Shown here in pieces: positions 1 to 15,600 of a DNA stretch of 64,000 nucleotides (the first letter of the stretch is position 1; each line of letters begins with the position of its first letter). Where the stretch lies: contig CM067317.1 in the NCBI GenBank assembly GCA_034231615.1, positions 15,140,710-15,204,709 of the forward strand, in the 5' to 3' direction. A program made the position numbers and the translations under genes. This DNA is from Meghimatium bilineatum. Taxonomy: Eukaryota > Mollusca > Gastropoda > Stylommatophora > Philomycidae. Below the pieces are notes generated by a model. That model worked only from the letters and a program-made list of their open reading frames with translations, ran no database searches and was not told where the DNA came from.

Positions 1-488
1 AATGAAAAATAATATTCACACCATTTATCAATATTATAATAAATCATGATGAAATTAAAAAGGTTTAATGAAATTTTTCTACTACTGAAAATTAATGTGG
101 TCAAAACCTTAAAAAAAATCAAGGAAAGAGTTGATGATGTCTACATGTTAAAGTTTAATTATAGAACATTCGTATTACCTTTATCAAATGTATCTACATC
201 TGTTTCAGGAACTGTTAACTGTGGACAGACTACAGAAAAAAGTACATTAGTTTATACACTATATGTAAGGACAAAATGTAAACATAGCCTAAGTACTAAT
301 TATCATAACCTAATATCCCCCTAAAAAATATTCTTACTTGTGCAGATCAAACGCCAGGTTGAAAAGATGCAAACCCATGCATAAATCACCCTTGCTGTGG
401 TACTTGAAGAACTTTTTAGGTCTACAAGTTAAACTATTAGGGTTATTTCACTGAGTTTTATAATGTTCCCTAATAAATTAACAGTCAC
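1..488 (-). other. WD40 intron after exon 17
   Basis: AT-rich, no repeat or firm exon seen. A short open stretch with possible splice sites at 338-394 is discussed among the rejected items. Confidence 0.5.
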
Positions 489-640
489 CTTTTGTGTGGT
501 CAATGTAAAAGAGATGCTTTTGGTAGGCAACCAAGAGGTCACCTCTGTTGTTAAGGAAACATGCTGCAGACAGACTAGGGTCAAGCGTTATTTCAGTCAG
601 CAGAACTCTGTTATACCAGATCTTAATGGTCCCATCATCA
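489..640 (-). CDS. WD40 gene exon 17 (last exon seen)
   Basis: Residues 713-763, SDDGTIKIWYNRVLLTEITL ... HLFYIDHTK. Acceptor TATTTCTTACAG, donor GTGACT. An alternative upstream AG (CTCTTACAG) would shift the frame and is not used. It ends in phase 1, so another exon must lie at or beyond the left edge. Confidence 0.9.
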
Positions 641-3600
641 CTGTAAGAAATATAGAAACTACACATGAGTTTCTGTAAGAGATCTATACTGAATTAACAC
701 AAACGGCAATTGCCACTAATTCTTATGAGTAAAACAAATCAATAAGAAGATGCCATGTATATGAATAACTTTTTAGACTACAAAGAATATAAGAATTAAC
801 ACAATGAGAATGAAAGTAAGAATGCAACATACTTCTTCTTCAATGTTCATTCTCAATCTCCCACTGGATCTCTCTTGTAGATGGACAATGAGAGAATGGT
901 CATACTTGATTTCCAGAAGGATGTTGTCCAGAGAATGGAAATGCATTTGTCACCTTTTAATTTGTGTCAGTGGTCAAAACACAAGTCTTCGACAGAGAAA
1001 CGTACAAATACATTGAATTCAGATAAAATGAAACAAATGTAAAGCTTCTTGTATTGTGTAGGCCCTATATATATGAATCATGCAAACATGTTATCCTTGC
1101 ATAATCATAAACCTTCATGGATAATGGGAATGCATAGCTGGCTGCTTCATCCATTCCTACAAACATGGCCCTGAGCTAGGTACCATGGAAACTTCTAAGG
1201 TGAAGTATTGGCTGGCAAGAAAGCTGAACTCATGGCTCAAACTCTGAATGTTGCAGAAAGGTAGAAAAGCCACAAAGCCACTAGAGTTTACCACCTCTGA
1301 AAGGTAAAAAAAAATTTAAAAAATCACTAGCGTTTACCTGCTCTGAAAAGTAGAAAAACAAAAAAATCACTAGTTTACTTCTTCTGAAAGGTAGAAAAGC
1401 CACAGAATCACTAGAGCTTACTTCCTCTGAAAGGTAGAAAAGCCACAGAATCACTAGAATTTACCTCCTCTGAAAGGTAGAAAAGCCAGAGAATCACTAG
1501 AGTTTACCTCCTCTGAAAGGCAGAAAAGCCACAAAATCACTAGAGTTTACCTCCTCGGAGCAGGAGGTTTTTTCTCAAAACATTCCACACCACCTTTGAG
1601 AGTTAGTCTTCTGGGTATGAAATTAAGTTCTGGAGAAACTGCTTGTATATAAGGACACAATAGCTCAGTTGTCCATAATTTATGGAGATCGAAACAAAAC
1701 AAACATCTCCATCTCTGCTGTTCTTCACCATGTATAATCTCTAGTCCAACTATCCACATTTGTTTGTGATTCAATTTCATCAGCTTGTTGTGACAAAGAT
1801 CTGCATATCCTTTGATTGCATCTAGTTAACAGCTTGTCCTAATAGGGATGTAGATATAATACACATAGAAGGTATGTCAGTAAGTAAGGATTTTACCTAT
1901 AGAAAACAAGGATAATGTTATTGTGAAGGTTTTTAACCTGCTTCTTTTCTTGATTATTAGCATTAAATGTTATATTCTGATCTCCTAAAGTGGGTGGTGG
2001 GGGATTTTAACACCATAAACACTCCCCTTTTTTATGGTCTTGGTTCCAGATTAGTCATTTTGTCTGACCAGAATATTCTGTTTATCTTTCTGAGACAACT
2101 AAACTAACATGATCAATATTTCTGTTTATCTTTCTGAGACAAATAAACTAACATTATCAACATTTCTGTTTCTCTTTCTGAGACAACTAAACTAACATGA
2201 TCAACATTTATATTTATCTTTCTGAGACAACTAAACTAACATGATCAATATTTCTGTTTATCTTTCTGAGACAACTAAACTAACATGATCAATATTTCTG
2301 TTTATCTTTCTGAGACAACTAAACGAACATGATCAACATTTATATTTATCTTTCTGAGATAAATAAACTAACATGATCAACATTTCTGTTTCTCTTTTGA
2401 GACAACTAAACTAACATGGTAGACATTTCCTTTTTTATCTCTAGTATTCAGTTCCATGCAATAGTTAGAAAGCACACAACTCATATGGTAGATTCTTATT
2501 TCTATGTTGTCGTTATATCATGTGACATATTCTTTCCAGAATGTAGTCTTTTTTATGAATGGTCTGAACTTCTAACAAACAAGAGCCAGCTCACCAGCCT
2601 CTGCCAGTGTCATCTTTAAACACTCTAATATGTATGTTGTCCATCTTCTTCTTGGTTGACCTCTGCCACTGTTACCGTCACGCATGCTTTCATTATTAAT
2701 GTTTCCATACCATTATGTTTCTTTATATGTACAAAAAAATCTCAGCATTCTTATCCCATGTTGCTAAGAAGCCAGCCCTCGTCGACATTTATCCTACTTA
2801 TCGCTTCCTGGTTTTATTTTTTCTCCATCCATGGTATTCTCAAAGTTTTTCTGTAGAATATCATCTCTTAAAAGCTGTTTTCTTTGCTGTTGGCATGTTA
2901 AGTGTCCATAATAGTTATATATTACATAGTTGGTGTTATACTGTACAGATTTTCAAATGTTACTTTGGTTGCCAAAAGCTTGTCTTGATCTTAGTTAGTT
3001 AGTTTGTTCCTTTTTTGCCACAGGCAGCACATTGGTTTTGATTCTCCATCCGTTGAGTCATGCTACTGGTCCCGACCTTACTGATTCTATTAGAGATATC
3101 CTCTCTTGTTCCATCCTCTTCTTCCCTTATACAACTAAATATAACAAGAAATAGTTGAGTGATTCATACAGTCAATCTTGACCCACCTGCAGGAACAGAA
3201 AAGTCTGAGGGCCAAGCAAACATCAACAGCAATAACTGGAGACTGATGTTCTGGCTTATGTTCAAGCTTCATCATTTCATCATATGTTGGTACTGGTAAA
3301 TAGGAACATTTCAAGTGCACTAAACAAAACATTGAATGGGCAATCAACTTCTAAATAACTCAATGATGTTCAATGCAAAACTAATATTTAACCCATACTA
3401 TATTAATTTTCTTATATTTGGTTACCAAATTTAATAAATCAATTTGCAACAGAAATGTGAGATTTAATTGCTATATTCTTCATCAACAAATGTGATTTTT
3501 CTTCTTCTTCTTCAGCGTTCATTCTTAAACTCCCGCTGGATCTCCCTTGTAGCAGGACCATTGTCCTACTAGATTTCCAGCAGGATGTAGTCCAGAGAAT

Positions 3601-6600
3601 GGAAATGTGTTGTGTCGCTGTTTTATTTGCGCCAATGGCCCGACACATCCATCTTCGGCGGAAATGTGATTCAAAACAAATGACTTACATTTCATTACAT
3701 AATTAAATAGATAAAACTACTATATCTAACCCATTGTAATAATTAACTATTATAAACATTAAACTGTATCAGATTTACTTGGTATATCATGTTGTACAGA
3801 CATCTACAAATAATCACTTACATTTCAATGTTTCTTATTCAATGTTTATGTTTATGTGTTGTTTTTTTAATGTGGTTTTTGTCCCAGTTGGACAGGAACG
3901 TGGAAAGAAATCCTTGTACTATTGTTTATTGCTATTTATTTATTTTGTACAGTGATAGTTTGGGTTTAATAGTAACCTTTGTATTTTATGTAGTATTCAA
4001 ACCAGTAACATCATATACACAAAGCAGATGGATTGACGACTGTCGCAGAGACCCTCTTAGTATCTAATGAGGTACTAAGCATTCAGCTAAACAATATATG
4101 AAAATCAGGGGCGAAACTAGGCAGGTGAGATTAGAGAAGGACCAGAACAGTTGGGGACTAAAATCAGTACGCAGGGTTGCAGCAATTAAAATTAATTTAA
4201 CTTATTGAGTGGGCAGCCAAATCCTGTTCAAGGTGCCAGAATATTTCATGTCAACACTGATGAGAAAACATAGTAGAGAATAATGTTAGAAGTATTCTCC
4301 TCCATCGGACATTAACTAAATGTTGTCCAGATACACTAAGATGCTACTGATGACTGATACAGTTGATATCATAAATGTGGTGGTCCTGATACACTAACCT
4401 ACTTCAGGCTAAAAGTCTGAGTCACTCATTCGTTTTTCTAGCTGCCCATGGAATTCCCAGCATTCTTCTGAACAGGCGAAACTTGGAATAAGGTAATACA
4501 TTAAAAAAAATTTACTTATAACAAACATGATAACCTATACAAATCAATGTTTTGACCAAAAGGTCTTTATCAAGAAAATAATATAACACTCATGGAGTAA
4601 AAAATTACACTACCCACATTCATATTATAATGGATAGATGGGATAAATCCAGAAGTCCGGAAGTGTATAAATGATAACCAACTAAAAGGATAGAGATGAA
4701 ACAAAACAAATGTTTGCAGATGATATGAGATAATAACAATACAGAACAAACAGAGATGTGACTGAACATAATACAAGTAAATTAAAGTAGGAAGCAAGAG
4801 GATAAATTAAAATTCTTGAGACTAACGGGATATTAATCAGTCTGTTCGATGACACTGAATCACCTGGCAACTGGAGTAAATAGGTTTTTCCATACTTGAC
4901 TAACCGCATCTCCAAAAAATGTGTAATTTTGACAAAATCACATTTTTGGAGATGCGGTTAGTCAAGTATGGAAAAACCTGTTTACTCTTGTTGCCAGGTG
5001 ATTAAGAACATAATAGGACATCTGCAAATATGAATGATATTATTACCTATTATCAATTTTCTGAATAACCACATCTTCATGGCCTCAATACAGATAATGT
5101 AAATATTATAATGCTTAACCCATGAGAGATGTTTTACTCACTTCTAGCTTTGAAACTTGGGTCCCCTGCAGGTTCCAGTGTATGGAAAACTACACAGCCA
5201 CTATCATGTACTGTTACTAAAGTGTTGCTCTGAAAAATAAATCTTACTTGATTGTTCAGATATAGGATATTTCAGCATATTAAATTTCTGCTATAAGTAC
5301 ACATATCAGGCCCAGAGATGACATGCACACCAAAGTGCACAGGCCAGCACTCCATAGCTGGTCGAGCATCATGGTCAGCGAACCACAGCTGTGCATCAAC
5401 CCTGCTGTAGCCTGGCCAAGTACTAGGGATAGAAAATAAAGGAATGCCAACCTGGACTAAAAAATGCTGGCTAAAGATGGATGTGTCAAATCGAAAAGCG
5501 CATATAATGCAGCTTGCTGTAAAACATGACACAATGCAGATCATCCACATATGTCCTTCTCAGGACGGCCAGCGGAATCCTTTCAGAGGGTCACCGTAAG
5601 GCGTACAACGAAGAAGAAGTACACATATCTGTGGCTATATTTATAGAGAATGATTCTTGCATCAGTTTTTATAGATTGCAGGATAGCGCAATATGATTTC
5701 TACTTATGCTATGAAATAATGATCCTTGTTTGGAACGCAGATGTTTAATATTTCCTTTATTATTTTATACGCAGATGTGATTATTTCCATTGGCAATGTT
5801 TATCAGTTTATGTTTATCATTTATTAATTTTAATATAAATTTATTTAGGGCTAGGGTTAGCTATGTAAAGCAAAACTTCTCCTAATCCAAACCCTAAGCC
5901 TAACACTAAAAGAATTAATAGTTAAATTAATAATTGATAAATATCAATTGGCAAACATTGCCAAGGGAAATAATCAAATTAATTATCACATCAGAGTTTA
6001 CATCAGGGTACACATTTCAAACCAGAACAAACATAATATATATTGTGATAATATAATTAAGGGATCAAATGTGCCATAGCCCAAAACCCAATCATCATTC
6101 AATCTTGCAATGCCTTACAGCAAAAGCAGAGAAGAGACAACAGACAGACATAGAGAAAGACAGATAGTAATAATATAGGCTATACACAATATACACAAAT
6201 AGAGGTGAAGAAGAGAGTTGTTACATTGTCAAAATCAGATGTGTATGGCAACTATGTGCACATAAAATTGTAACACAACACATCCCCATTCTCTGAACTA
6301 CATCTTGCTACAAATCTACAAGAACCATTGTCCTGATATAAGAGGGGTTTCATAGACGTTTGAGAATGAATGCTAGCTAGTTAGTGCTGTCATTTTGTGG
6401 CAGACTGCTAGGTGATGGAGAATACTACATGTACTGTCACAGAAGATCTGAATGAAGAATGATGAACTAGTTGGCCCAGAGGTATATGCTACATTCCTGG
6501 CAGGACATGATGACTCAGGGATACTATTGTACTGGAACACCTCCCTTCCAGAACTAAACAAACATCCATAAAACTCTAAGAAAAACCCATGATTGTGGCT

Positions 6601-9600
6601 GGGGAAGACATGTGATTCTGGTCACAAATCTTCAGGCTGTTAAGAGCTACCTACTCACAGCTAACGGGATTACTTAACCATCATGATCATTATTATAAGG
6701 AGTATTCTCAGTAATTTTGATTTCCTGAATCATTTATCTCACTGGTGACTCGAGCTCTAGAATTTTATGGTGGCACACCTCATTGCTAGAGTACAACCCC
6801 TATCTTCAATAACCTCACTCATTTATTTTATATAGCCTAGGTTTGAGTAACATATAATCTCTATATTTCAGCCTGGATAGTGTGCCATGGAGAGATATTC
6901 TCCATCCCTGGTCAACACATAGTCTCTATATTTCAGCCTGGACAGTGTACTACGGAGAGATATTCTCCATTCCTGGTCACCACAGTCTCTATATTTCAGA
7001 ATGGAAAGTGTGCTACGGAGAAATATTCTCCATTCCTGACCATAACGAGTCTCTTAATAAAATCTGGAGATGCCAATTACATATCATAAGTGCTTGTCAC
7101 TTGGCAGACAAAACCACAACATTTTCTAAGCTTATTCTGAGATAGCTCAAAGGCTGCACATCAAAAAATAATAGCACATATTGGTATAAGTGAACCTGTG
7201 ATTCCTTGTACATACTATAGACGACTCTTTGTGGTTCAGATTGATCTTGTGAGTCACATCATCCTTGCCATTGATAGTAAATGATATTTCTTATAGCACA
7301 ATAATAAAACTATTACCTCAATAGATAGAAGGTGCTTACTATTAAGTTAGGTCAGAAATGTTCTCATACCTCTCTAGCAAAGTCTATGAGATCAGTTGCT
7401 GCATAGACTTCATGTTGCAGAGTCAGATTTGGTATACACCATACAAGTATCTTAATCATGCCTTTCAGTGCATGAAGGGTGCAAAGTCCATTGTGGGCTG
7501 CATCATGGAACATATTCAAAACCTAATTGGTCAATAAAGCAAACAAAATGTAATGTGAACAACTTTTAACAATGTTTATTGTTAAAAAAAATATACCGTT
7601 AAATTCTGAATATAAACCCATCCGATTGTAGGCCGATAACCTAACTATCCCTTCCCAAAAGTGGAGAAAGTCGAAAGTCCTACTATAGACCGACATCCCC
7701 AACTTAACAAAGCCGGCAATAATGAACATCATCATAAGAAAGAACCGACATGCTAAATGGAAATTAACACAAACTTTTGCAACTCTAAGAAAATAGCATT
7801 CCTTTCATTTGCTTCACTCACGTAACTTGAATGAATCAAGGAATGAAACCCCGGTGGCTACTGTATTCTGGATCAATATATCCGAAAATAATGAATACCC
7901 GTAGGCTGACTTCCCTATCCATGACTATAGACGGTTTATGAGGTGGCAAGACTTTGGGGAACAAAGTTTTTCCTGAATGAATTGTCTGTGTTGGGTGTCT
8001 GGACGTTATGACGCGGAACAGCGCTAGTGAATAGTAATTACTAAGTAACTATTATGTCACTGGCTTCTGACAGTGACGTTTAAGTGGGAAATGATGAAAG
8101 GCAAGACAGCAAGATCACGTTTGTTTTTATAAGATACAGAAGAGTTTGAAATTTGTTCCTGGTTATGTTTACCATGTGGGGAGAATACGGTAATAAAATA
8201 AACATAACAGAGGATTGTGAAATTGATCTCTTCTTCCACTAAATGTACAGTGGTTGGGGGAGGGAATCAATTACGGTGCAATTTTACTACAAAATGCCTA
8301 TGATGTGTTGTGATTTGGAACCCGTTTCAAATCTTCTATAAAGAAAGATTACATTTTAGTCACTTATCTGAATGGCATCACATAATGTGAGGGAAACGTG
8401 GATTGGTTGAGCCGATTGAAATGGGTAGGGCCAGTAGTCCATCTTCAGCCTCAGTGGGCTGGACTAATTAACAGAATATACAGAGTACCAGTATGTAACT
8501 ACCGGTATTTGCCACAGAGTTCTCACAAAAATATTGCAGACAGTCATTCCCCGGCTTTGTTTTTAAAAGATACAGAATTAACAGTTTGAACTTAACGAGT
8601 TTGAACTTTGTGTGACCTGTATGTTTACCTTATACAGTAATATAAACATGAGGCACAGCTCAGACGAGTTTCACTATTTATTTCTCTCCGCCATTCCCCC
8701 AACACTGCCTAAGTAGCAAAGTTTTGGATGTCAGTTACATGTTTGTGCAAGACCGTGTTTGTGCAAGACCGTTGAATGTAGAAAAAGACCTCTGTACAGA
8801 ATTAATTAGGACTTCATTCTTTATGTTTCTGATTATTGTCTTGGTCCCTATTTATATACTTGGAGTCGCATGTTAAAAATTGGCAAGGCCGACCAGCACA
8901 TGCACGGAAATACTCAAAATCTGACTTTGATGTGTTTTTACATTTTCTGTACACAGGTCTTATAGCCTAGTAGACGGTCAGTAACTGTTGTAACATTTGC
9001 TTTACCCAAAATGAAAGTGTGTGACAGTGTTTAGACTACTGGTAGTCAGTGTTTCCCTACACAAACAAGACTGGGCCTTGATGATAAACATGTGTTACTG
9101 GTAGATCAGCTTAGGCTACCATATTTCGTTTTTTCACAGACCATTACCGTATTTTGGTCAATATATAAAAAACGGTAATACCCATTGCTAAAAATAGCAT
9201 TTCCGGGGAAATTAAGCTCAGTAAAAATGGCGGGCATGGCATGTCGGAAATAACGATATAGACCTAGTAAGTGAGTTTTATCAAGAAATATCGGAGGTTT
9301 CGAAGGAAATATTGTATGATATATAGAAATTAATGTAATTAGAGGCTTAGCAGTATGGTAGTACGCTCTAGATTGTTGGAGAGCCCTAGTCATTTTATCC
9401 TGGCTTAATATATCGGGACATGTGAGTTGTCACTGGCATTTTTTTTAAAGTGTTTTTCTCCTTTTTTACTGTGATTTGGACGTAATTTTTTTTTAAAATT
9501 TGATGTTACTCGATTATAAGACGAAGAGTATGAAGTCATCTCTGTTTATTGTCCAAAAATTCTCGGGTTATACACGGAATTTAACGGTAAATTAAACAGG

Positions 9601-12600
9601 TACAGGAAATGCATACTTTTTTCAATTCTTCTGTACATTTACTTCTTAAAGGCATCAATTCTATCTTCTAGCTGTTTGTTCATTATTCATGTTTTAGAAC
9701 TATACACCCTACAAAGTAGATGTAGCACTTCACATAGATGTAGTTGTAAGTAAGCGTCATCCGAGCGGAACTGGTTCAAAGTGCATTTGCTACATTATTA
9801 TTTGTTCTTATTAACACTTCACTGTACTCACGTTTAGCTTGTCATTGAGTGAAAAAAATTAAAGAAAGGAAGGAGGAACATGCGTGAATAAGTCGTGGAG
9901 ACAGCAATAACACTTGGATATAGGGAGAGATACAATAGATGAAAGAGAAGTAAAATGGTAATATAAAATTCAAAATTCAATCCCGGATAACCTGCAGGCA
10001 CTCGCTATAAATACAATTCTGGATAACTCATTGGATCCCACTGATACACTGTCATTTTGATTCATGCTCATTAATGGTTTTCAAACATGGACCAACTTAG
10101 CTGAGAAGTCAGCTGCATATCCCACTACAACATCAAGTATGAGAATGGAAATAGAAGTGGTGACAGCAGCTCTCACTTGGCTGGGGACGATGATGATGAT
10201 GATGTTCTTCCTTCGCAAGCGAAGATGAGCATCGCATGAAAAAAAATTAAATGCGATGAAAAAAAAAAAATATATATATACATACATATATATATATATA
10301 TAATTCAAATTTGCGACACAACCACCAACAGACTTAGTGACTCTATTGGACTCTCAAAGTATGCTGCGCAAGATAGAAAAGGGTATGATTAGAACTGAAT
10401 GGGTCACTCTTCTCATCAACGCGCAGTAATTACATGGATCTACTGTCCAGGTCATGCTGGGATCAGGGGAAACAAAAGAGCTGATATGTTGGCTGATAAA
10501 GCCTTGGTGAATGACACAGAGATAAGAAGAGACAAGATTGAATTGATTAGAGCAGTTATGGATACCCTAGAAGACACGAGGAGGAAGTCAAATGAGACAA
10601 TGTACATATTCAGAGAATGGTAGAAATTAGAATGACTAGAGATGATGGGAGAAAGTGCTTCCTCTCCGGAAAGATCAGAAGAACATGTAATAAGCAACTG
10701 ACTGGGACACTGAGCATATACACTTTTAGATGGTGGACGAAACGGCAAGCAGAGCATATATGGGAATCCCCAGTGCTGTGACGCTTGTTCCTAATCAAGA
10801 ATCAAACGATTACTGGTTACATGTGAATAGATATGCTAAATTTAGCGCTGATGTGATTACCGGTTATGATGGTGTTCAGTGTTGTTTTTGATCGTTTCTA
10901 ACAGCTGTTATTTCCTAACTGCGCAAGGTTTATTATGACCTTCAATTTTCGTCAAAACTTGGTAAAAATGGACTAACTTATGATTCAGATGATATTGAAA
11001 TGCAATTTTTAAATGAAATTCTAGAGAACATGAATGAATCAGATGTTGATGGGGTAGTAGTAGTTCAGTATTTCGTAGGCCTAGTTCAAATTATTGGCGA
11101 TGTGTAGTGTAGGCCTAGTTGATGATAACTGAATTAGTAATTGTATATAATATAAAACAAACTTACAGGATCTTTACCAGTCTTAAATTCCAAATGTTTA
11201 TGCCCCTTTTTTACTGGATCCATAAAAATGATCCTACCATCCTGGAACAAAGAATAGTTATGATATTTTCGACAGCAAGTATGTCAAGTATAGATATGGA
11301 TCAACCATATTCTACAAATTAATAACTGTGTTATATATAAGCTATATCACTGACTGATGATTTGTTTTTAGTATGTATTATTATATTGTATTGTATTAAT
11401 GCATGGCTACAAAATGACAATTAATAAACAGTATCCAACTCTGTGTTAACAATGTTAAACATGGCCCTTGATAAAGACTAACAAAAAGATCACAGTTTGT
11501 GACATGAGATGTTTGAGGAAAGCTATAAATGTTATAAGAAGAGACCGCATGAGAAATGAAGATATCAGGATGGAGTAAAAAATATCTCAAGTCAAGACTC
11601 CATCTAGAAGAAGCAATCCAGATGGTTTGGTCACGTCATGAGAATTGTACCTGCACAACTAGCCCTTCATGCATACATCAGCAGAAGACCAGGCTGCAAG
11701 GAACAAGGAAGACCAAGAACTAGATGGGCAGAGAGAATCAAAGAAACATTAAATAGACATGAGCTTACCATGGCCAATACAACTGAAATGGCCAAAGACA
11801 AAAAAACTCAGAATTCCCCCCACGACGCATAATGGCAAAAGTGGAAATCACAATAGATGGTTAGATAAATAGATTGTATTAATATATCATATTGTATTAC
11901 ATAGGTGTCAATAGTACAGATTTCCATATTGATACAAATTTCAGCCCCCCCCCCAAAAAAACCCCCAAAAAATACACAATTTTAAAAAACAATTATTTAA
12001 AAAAGGTCATCTGGTGTTAAATTTCCTAGGAATTACTGCTGATGCTGACATTTTTTTTTTATCTTACATGCTAATATCAATGGGCAAAAATTAAAAAGTC
12101 TTTGTTAAAATTTTGCAGTTTATTTTTTTTTTTTTTTTTTGTGTGTGCTAAATACAGACATTTTTATTGAAACATGGAAATAAATTTTAAAAAAAACAGA
12201 TTTATGAAAAAATAAGTTGACAGTTATGTTGTAATGTAACTTTAACTAATTGATTCTTGGTCATACTACATACACAGGTTGATTCTGCCTAATTAATTCT
12301 CTCAGGATATTTCAGTTAGTCTGATGGTTGGCATTCTATATACTATAGCCTATATTTTAGCTATACAAGTGAGTGGACATAACACAAATAACTTTAGATA
12401 TGCAGATGACACTGTTCTGATCACCAAAAGTGAGAAAGATCTACAAAAATAATGAACATTGTAGTAGTAGAAAGCCAAGACAAAGTCCTCTTCTTAAATA
12501 ACAATAAACTGCAGAAGATGGATATGTTGGACCATTTGTGCAAATAAAACAGTGACACAACATATTTTCCATTCTCTAGACTACATCCTGCTGGATGTCT

Positions 12601-15600
12601 AGTCAGGACATTGTCCTGCTACAAGGCAATAGTCAACAACAAATTCTGATATGAGATACCGGAAATAGAGTTGTGGAGATCCATGATCATCCATATTAGT
12701 CTGCATGGCACATGCTGATGATGAAATTTCTAGCAATTCTATTTTTTTGTTTTATTCAATCATACAACTAGTGATGCTAGATTGTAAAATGACATTTTGT
12801 ACAAAAATATTTTTTACAAAACACATGGACGACATCAAGGACTGATCCAGTCAAGATTTTTTTCTCACTCTTGCACATCATTGAAGACACAAATCGAAGA
12901 AAGACTGTGTGTTGATGCATCAAATATGGTACACCTACTACCTTAATGTTACAGCTTTATAGATAGATATAGGCCTATAGATGGATGGATAGATGGATGG
13001 ATGAATGGACAAATTTTGAAATGAACTCTACCTCTAGTCCCAAAAGCAGATATGAGTCTCGGGTAGGACAACAGTAACCCTCATTTGTCCATATAATTAC
13101 AGCAGATGCAAGTACTGCAATACAACAGCACCTGGCTAGTACTTCATTTCCAACTCCAATACCTGTAGATTTATCTTGTTCTGTAGACTTTGTGGAAGCT
13201 AATCTGAAAACAACAAGTTCAGCTAAAGTTGACTAAACTTAACTGTGAGGGATATAATTTACTATATGACATATACTATATGATTACTATAATATATTCT
13301 ATGAGGGATAGAATTTACTTTTAATGCATTTTAGAAATAAAATATATAAAACAATGACCACAAATTGTGTTTGATTCATCATTTTTAGTATTTATATAAA
13401 CATAAGGATGGTTCTGGTTGAAAGTTTAATATTTCAACCTTATTTCTGGCATAATTTTGATGTGTTGCAATATCAATTTTGTAAGTTGTTGATCATTTTT
13501 GGACATGTAGTATGTAGTAATGACTTATGTTTCGTGCAAGTAATACTATTTTATTTAGTTTAGTCACATTAATTATTGAATTAATTATTCACATTTCATG
13601 TCAGAAATTATTAGTATCTTTAATTTATACATTATATTCTATTTTTTAAATTCAATATTAAAAGTAATTCTTTTCAAGAATCAGAATGCTCACCACATTT
13701 ACTGTCCATTTCTGATTAAAAATATTTATCTATCTATTGTCATTTTCACATGTGCAGTCAGATGTTGTGAGGAGTTTAAGTTTTCTGTCTTTGGCCATCT
13801 TTGCTGCACTTGCCATGGTCAGATTGTTCTTAACAATCTTTCTGATTGCATCTTCTCATCTTGTTCTTGGTCTGTTAGCTGTCTATACTATCTAAAATAT
13901 CTATACTACTTTATAATTTACACATTTTTAGAAGTACTATTTCTTGTTCCCATGATAGATGGGCAAAAAGAAATCTAAACAATCATTCCAAACAAAAAAA
14001 ACAAAAAACTCTTTAGCCAATGGGTTATGTTATGAACATATGTTATGAGACAAGGACTAATAAAAAAAAGAGTAAAAACATATAGACCTAATGATGATGA
14101 TGAATTTTTTCAGATGAACAGGTAACTCTTGACATCCCATAGCCTTTCAGACAAAAACACAGGTTTTATCAGTTGTGTAACCAGTATCCCAGGATTATCC
14201 AGTCCTGCCAAGAGCACATAACTCAATTTTTCAAATTTCTTTGTGTTGACACTGCTGGCCTTTCTTTGTATAGCCATTTTGCCTTGACCTACAACTATGG
14301 TGATGCTATATATATGAACTATGTAGACTCAATTTACCTGAAATTTATCAACATTTGGAAGAAAGTTTCTCTGATAATTCTATTATTCACTATCTGATTC
14401 AGGAAGTGGTTTAGAAAGTGTTAATTTGCATTGTAATACTAGTTACTGATTCAGAGAATATAGTACAAATTGAATGACATTTGCAGGGTATGTGTTTCAA
14501 TTTCGTGGTCAGACATGTGATTGGATGAGGTCCACATTTTTGTTTTCTGGCAATAATGGTGCAATAATTCAGAATGTTGATCATGCAAACATTTAAAGAA
14601 ATTTTTGAATGTGTATCACATGACACCTATTATACAACATATTTGTGATAAGACAAATAATAATGTTGACAAGCATATTACTGATAGGAAAAACGTGAAT
14701 CTGGAATAAAATGGATTATTATGATTATTTTTTTGCATGACAAATGTATATAAAGGTTTTTACGAATCCTCCATAATATAAAGAAGCATTATACTTGTAA
14801 ATTCATAAATTACAGTTGTTGTCATGTGACATATTCTTTCCAGAACGTTAGTCTTCCTTATGAATCTCCTGAAGTCCCTGCGGTCTCTAGCAAGTTGTCC
14901 CGCTACCTCTAGCAACATGTGCATGAATTCCTGAATGTCTCTGTCCAACAACGTCTTGATCAGCCACAGCCTCTGCTGTCTTGAACGTTGATTTTTCTTA
15001 GCACATCTTGTTTGGTCTTCCTTGCTGTCCATGGTATTCTCAGGACTAAATGTGGTAGGCAAATTGGGTAGGGGAAAAAATTCAAAAACAATTAAAATGT
15101 CCCTGCACTGCAGACGATTTAACCTTTTTACCCTTATGCAGCCAAGGAGTTCAGATAATATTTGGGTCCCAAATGTCTCTCTGGGACCCAATTTACTAAG
15201 GCAGTTATCATTTCACACTGCCAGTTCATGTTGTCAAAGATCAAAATGATTTTAGTCGATATATGTGGAGGAAATCTATAAGTACATCCAATCTCCAAGG
15301 GATCACATGGATCTACTGCCATAGACATGCTAGTGTTAATATAATGAGAGAGTAGATAGATTTACATACAAAGCACCAATAGATGGAGAGTGACAATGGA
15401 TAAAGGAGATATGCTTAAGCTGCTTCAAGAGTGCCTGATGGATGCAGATACCATTACTAATGACACATCTATGTTGTAAGTTAGGGAATTCAGTAGTACT
15501 TTAGAACTATGTGGTACTAGTAGAACTTTACACCTATGCAGAAAAACAGAATAAAAAACATGGTTAACCAGTGAGCCATGGTCATTTGTTAATGAATACT

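Noticed and set aside
338-394. Candidate 57-bp exon 18 of the WD40 gene between CCACAG and GTAAGAATA
   Set aside because: In the phase left by exon 17 it reads ARVIYAWVCIFSTW, which does not look like a WD continuation. The more protein-like frame (GDLCMGLHLFNLAFDLHK) is out of phase. Not enough support.
5272-5550. 92-codon minus-strand ORF
   Set aside because: Overlaps a SINE-like repeat with a GAAGAAG tail, antisense to it. No conserved feature.
13598-13978. 126-codon plus-strand ORF
   Set aside because: Its second half is antisense to a LINE C-terminal fragment, and the first half is low-complexity AT-rich sequence.
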